Of a stretch of DNA of 5,951 nucleotides, positions 4,943-5,951 are shown in pieces. Within the stretch, counting starts at the first letter, position 1. Every line of letters begins with the position of its first letter. Below the pieces are notes generated by a model. The model did no database searches and had not been told where the DNA came from. It saw only the letters and a list, made by a program, of their open reading frames with translations. Made by a program: the position numbers and the translations under genes. Location: assembly GCA_026398545.1 (NCBI GenBank), contig JAPLSR010000093.1, positions 1 through 5,951 on the forward strand. Direction: 5' to 3'. The stretch comes from Candidatus Sumerlaeota bacterium (GTDB lineage Bacteria > Sumerlaeota > Sumerlaeia > MWCT01).

Positions 4943-4952
4943 CCCCCCCCCC
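4943..4952 (-). repeat. Ten-base homopolymer (G on the coding strand) at the ferredoxin start
   Basis: Ten Cs on the plus strand give ten Gs immediately before the ferredoxin start codon, where the Shine-Dalgarno should be. Slippage in such tracts can alter ribosome-site strength or spacing. It may also be a sequencing or assembly length error. Confidence 0.7.
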
Positions 4953-4955
4953 AAA

Positions 4956-4990
4956 GAATGGCGAATTACAAATAGCAAATGACGAATCAA
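4956..4990 (+). repeat. Heptamer array GAATTRN, 5 units, upstream of ferredoxin
   Basis: Five units with a period of 7: GAATGGC, GAATTAC, AAATAGC, AAATGAC, GAATCAA. Its 14-base stretch GAATTACAAATAGC (4963-4976) is identical to 4650-4663 in the array on the other side of the ferredoxin gene, in the same orientation. It lies between the ABC ATPase and ferredoxin genes. Confidence 0.65.
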
Positions 4991-5001
4991 TATTTCAAGT
5001 C

Positions 5002-5030
5002 ATTATAATTTTTCCCAATTGATGCAACGG
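5002..5030 (-). promoter_or_regulatory. Weak candidate promoter for the ferredoxin gene
   Basis: On the minus strand a perfect -10 hexamer TATAAT (5007-5002) overlaps the stop of the ABC ATPase gene. The hexamer 17 bases upstream, CCGTTG (5030-5025), is a poor -35 box. If active, it would start a transcript near 4995 that reads through the heptamer array into the ferredoxin gene. Confidence 0.25.
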
Positions 5031-5951
5031 ACAAGATGCCCTGTATGGTCTCCCGCATTTATGAGGGGAGGAACTTCCTTCTTGCATTCCGCTGTAGATT
5101 GAGGGCAACGGGGATGAAAACGGCACCCGGCTGGATAATTCACAGGGTCAGGGACATTGCCTCCGATTGTGGGAAGGTCTCCACCCATCCGGGAACCCGC
5201 CTGAGGCAGACGGGGTATGGATTTAAGGAGTCCATGAGTATATGGATGGAGCGGGCTATCAAACAATTCCTCCACCGGCGCCGCCTCAACAATCATCCCG
5301 CCATACATGACTGCCACTTCATCCGCAATATCGGCAATCACCCCCAGGTTATGGGAGATGATTAAAAAGGATGCCCCTGAATTATGTCTCAACTCCCCCA
5401 TCAGTTCCAGAATCTGCGCCTGGACGGTCACATCCAGCGCCGTGGTCGGCTCATCGGCAATGATGAGCTCCGGTCCGCATGAAAGGGCTATGGCAATCAT
5501 GACGCGCTGGCGCATCCCCCCGCTCATCTCATGAGGGTATTGACGGGCGCGGCGGGCGGCATCGGGGATGCGAACCCCTTCCAGAAGGGAAACCGCCCCC
5601 TCCCATGCCTCACCCCGTGAAAGCCCCCTGTGAAGCCGCAACGTCTCCGCCACCTGCTCACCAATGGTGAAGACCGGATTCAAGGACGTCATCGGTTCCT
5701 GGAAAATCATGGAAATCCGGTTGCCACGGTCCCGCCGCATCTCTTTCTCCGAGGCGGTAATCAGGTCTTTACCCTTGAAAAGGATTGCGCCGGAGACAAT
5801 CTTCCCCGCAGGACGCGGCACTAAGCGCAAGCTGGAAAGGGCTGTCACACTCTTCCCGCTACCGGACTCCCCCACTAATCCAAGAGTGCCTTTACAGGGA
5901 ATGGTAAGTGAGACCCCATCCACAGCGCGCACCACACCCGCACCCGTGAAA
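5003..5951 (-). CDS. Oligopeptide/dipeptide ABC transporter ATP-binding protein, OppD/DppD type (N-terminus outside window)
   Basis: This is one ATPase of an ABC importer for peptides (or nickel or other OppD-family substrates), acting at the inner face of the membrane. The frame is open to the window edge: the bases before GTG 5935 encode FTGAG, and FTGAGVVRAVDGVSL matches the usual start region of OppD, so the true start is beyond 5951. Counting from GTG 5935, Walker A is GESGSGKS (22-29), the Q-loop Gln79 is in FQEPMTSLNP, the signature is MSGGMRQR (137-144), Walker B is LIIADEP (157-163), and the switch His is His195. The C-terminal oligo-HPY domain has LHPYTHGLL (229-237) and cysteines 271, 277, 284 and 304 in the CRFHPRCP arrangement that can hold an Fe-S cluster in OppD/DppD proteins. 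A palindromic repeat encodes PQAG near 244-247, in the loop between IPRL and LPTI. Permease and binding-protein genes should lie beyond the window. Confidence 0.93.
   Translation of the reverse strand, partial: FTGAGVVRAVDGVSLTIPCKGTLGLVGESGSGKSVTALSSLRLVPRPAGKIVSGAILFKGKDLITASEKEMRRDRGNRISMIFQEPMTSLNPVFTIGEQVAETLRLHRGLSRGEAWEGAVSLLEGVRIPDAARRARQYPHEMSGGMRQRVMIAIALSCGPELIIADEPTTALDVTVQAQILELMGELRHNSGASFLIISHNLGVIADIADEVAVMYGGMIVEAAPVEELFDSPLHPYTHGLLKSIPRLPQAGSRMGGDLPTIGGNVPDPVNYPAGCRFHPRCPQSTAECKKEVPPLINAGDHTGHLVRCINWEKL
5197..5211. repeat. Palindromic word copy inside the ABC ATPase gene
   Basis: CCGCCTGAGGCAGAC differs from 268-282 by one base (A for G at 5208). On the minus strand it encodes about LPQAG in the oligo-HPY region. 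The loop there appears a few residues longer than in the usual IPRLxxxxxxLPTI form, which would fit an in-frame repeat insertion. Confidence 0.45.

Noticed and set aside
1..5951. CRISPR array, transposon, tRNA or defence system
   Set aside because: The repeats are short, degenerate and without spacers; no transposase, terminal inverted repeats, tRNA fold or defence protein motif was seen.

Overview
The window is bacterial chromosomal DNA, probably from an uncultured, environmental Gram-negative-like lineage. Support for this: an exported cyclophilin, two type IV pilin / pseudopilin-like prepilins of a kind I associate with the PVC superphylum and candidate phyla such as Sumerlaeota or Omnitrophota (RENSRxxAC block, then KCPxxGxY...PTCS), an apparent sigma-54 promoter, and short degenerate repeat arrays between genes. 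The species cannot be fixed from sequence alone. No rRNA, tRNA, CRISPR array, transposase or phage gene was seen.

Layout: 1-153 has no convincing gene. A 43-residue DUF5808-like mini-protein lies at 154-285, and its end is formed by a short palindromic repeat that may also act as a terminator. A good sigma-70-type promoter (305-333) precedes a signal-peptide-bearing cyclophilin (423-1202), which has a second, well-placed internal start that would give a cytosolic form. A GT4 glycosyltransferase (1288-2445) and a Gfo/Idh/MocA oxidoreductase (2499-3491) follow on the same strand, joined by a tandem degenerate octamer array. Together they suggest a sugar or glycan modification unit. A 268-bp intergenic region then carries a perfect-looking -24/-12 RpoN promoter and a dyad upstream of a major-type prepilin (3760-4128). 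A strong intrinsic terminator separates that gene from a paralogous second prepilin (4220-4603). Convergent to these, on the minus strand, are an OppD/DppD-type ABC transporter ATPase (5003-5951, its N-terminus outside the window) and a 2[4Fe-4S] KorD-like ferredoxin (4693-4941).

The main unexplained signal is the repeat landscape. There are heptamer arrays of the type GAATTRN at three intergenic sites, two of them flanking the ferredoxin gene in the same orientation. There is an octamer array across the glycosyltransferase-oxidoreductase junction. There is also a palindromic word, CCGCCTGAGGCGG or a close variant, at three places, two of them inside coding sequence. The second main point is the pilin pair, with its sigma-54 promoter and the terminator between the two genes. 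I see no sign of a wholly new multi-gene system such as a defence island or biosynthetic cluster.
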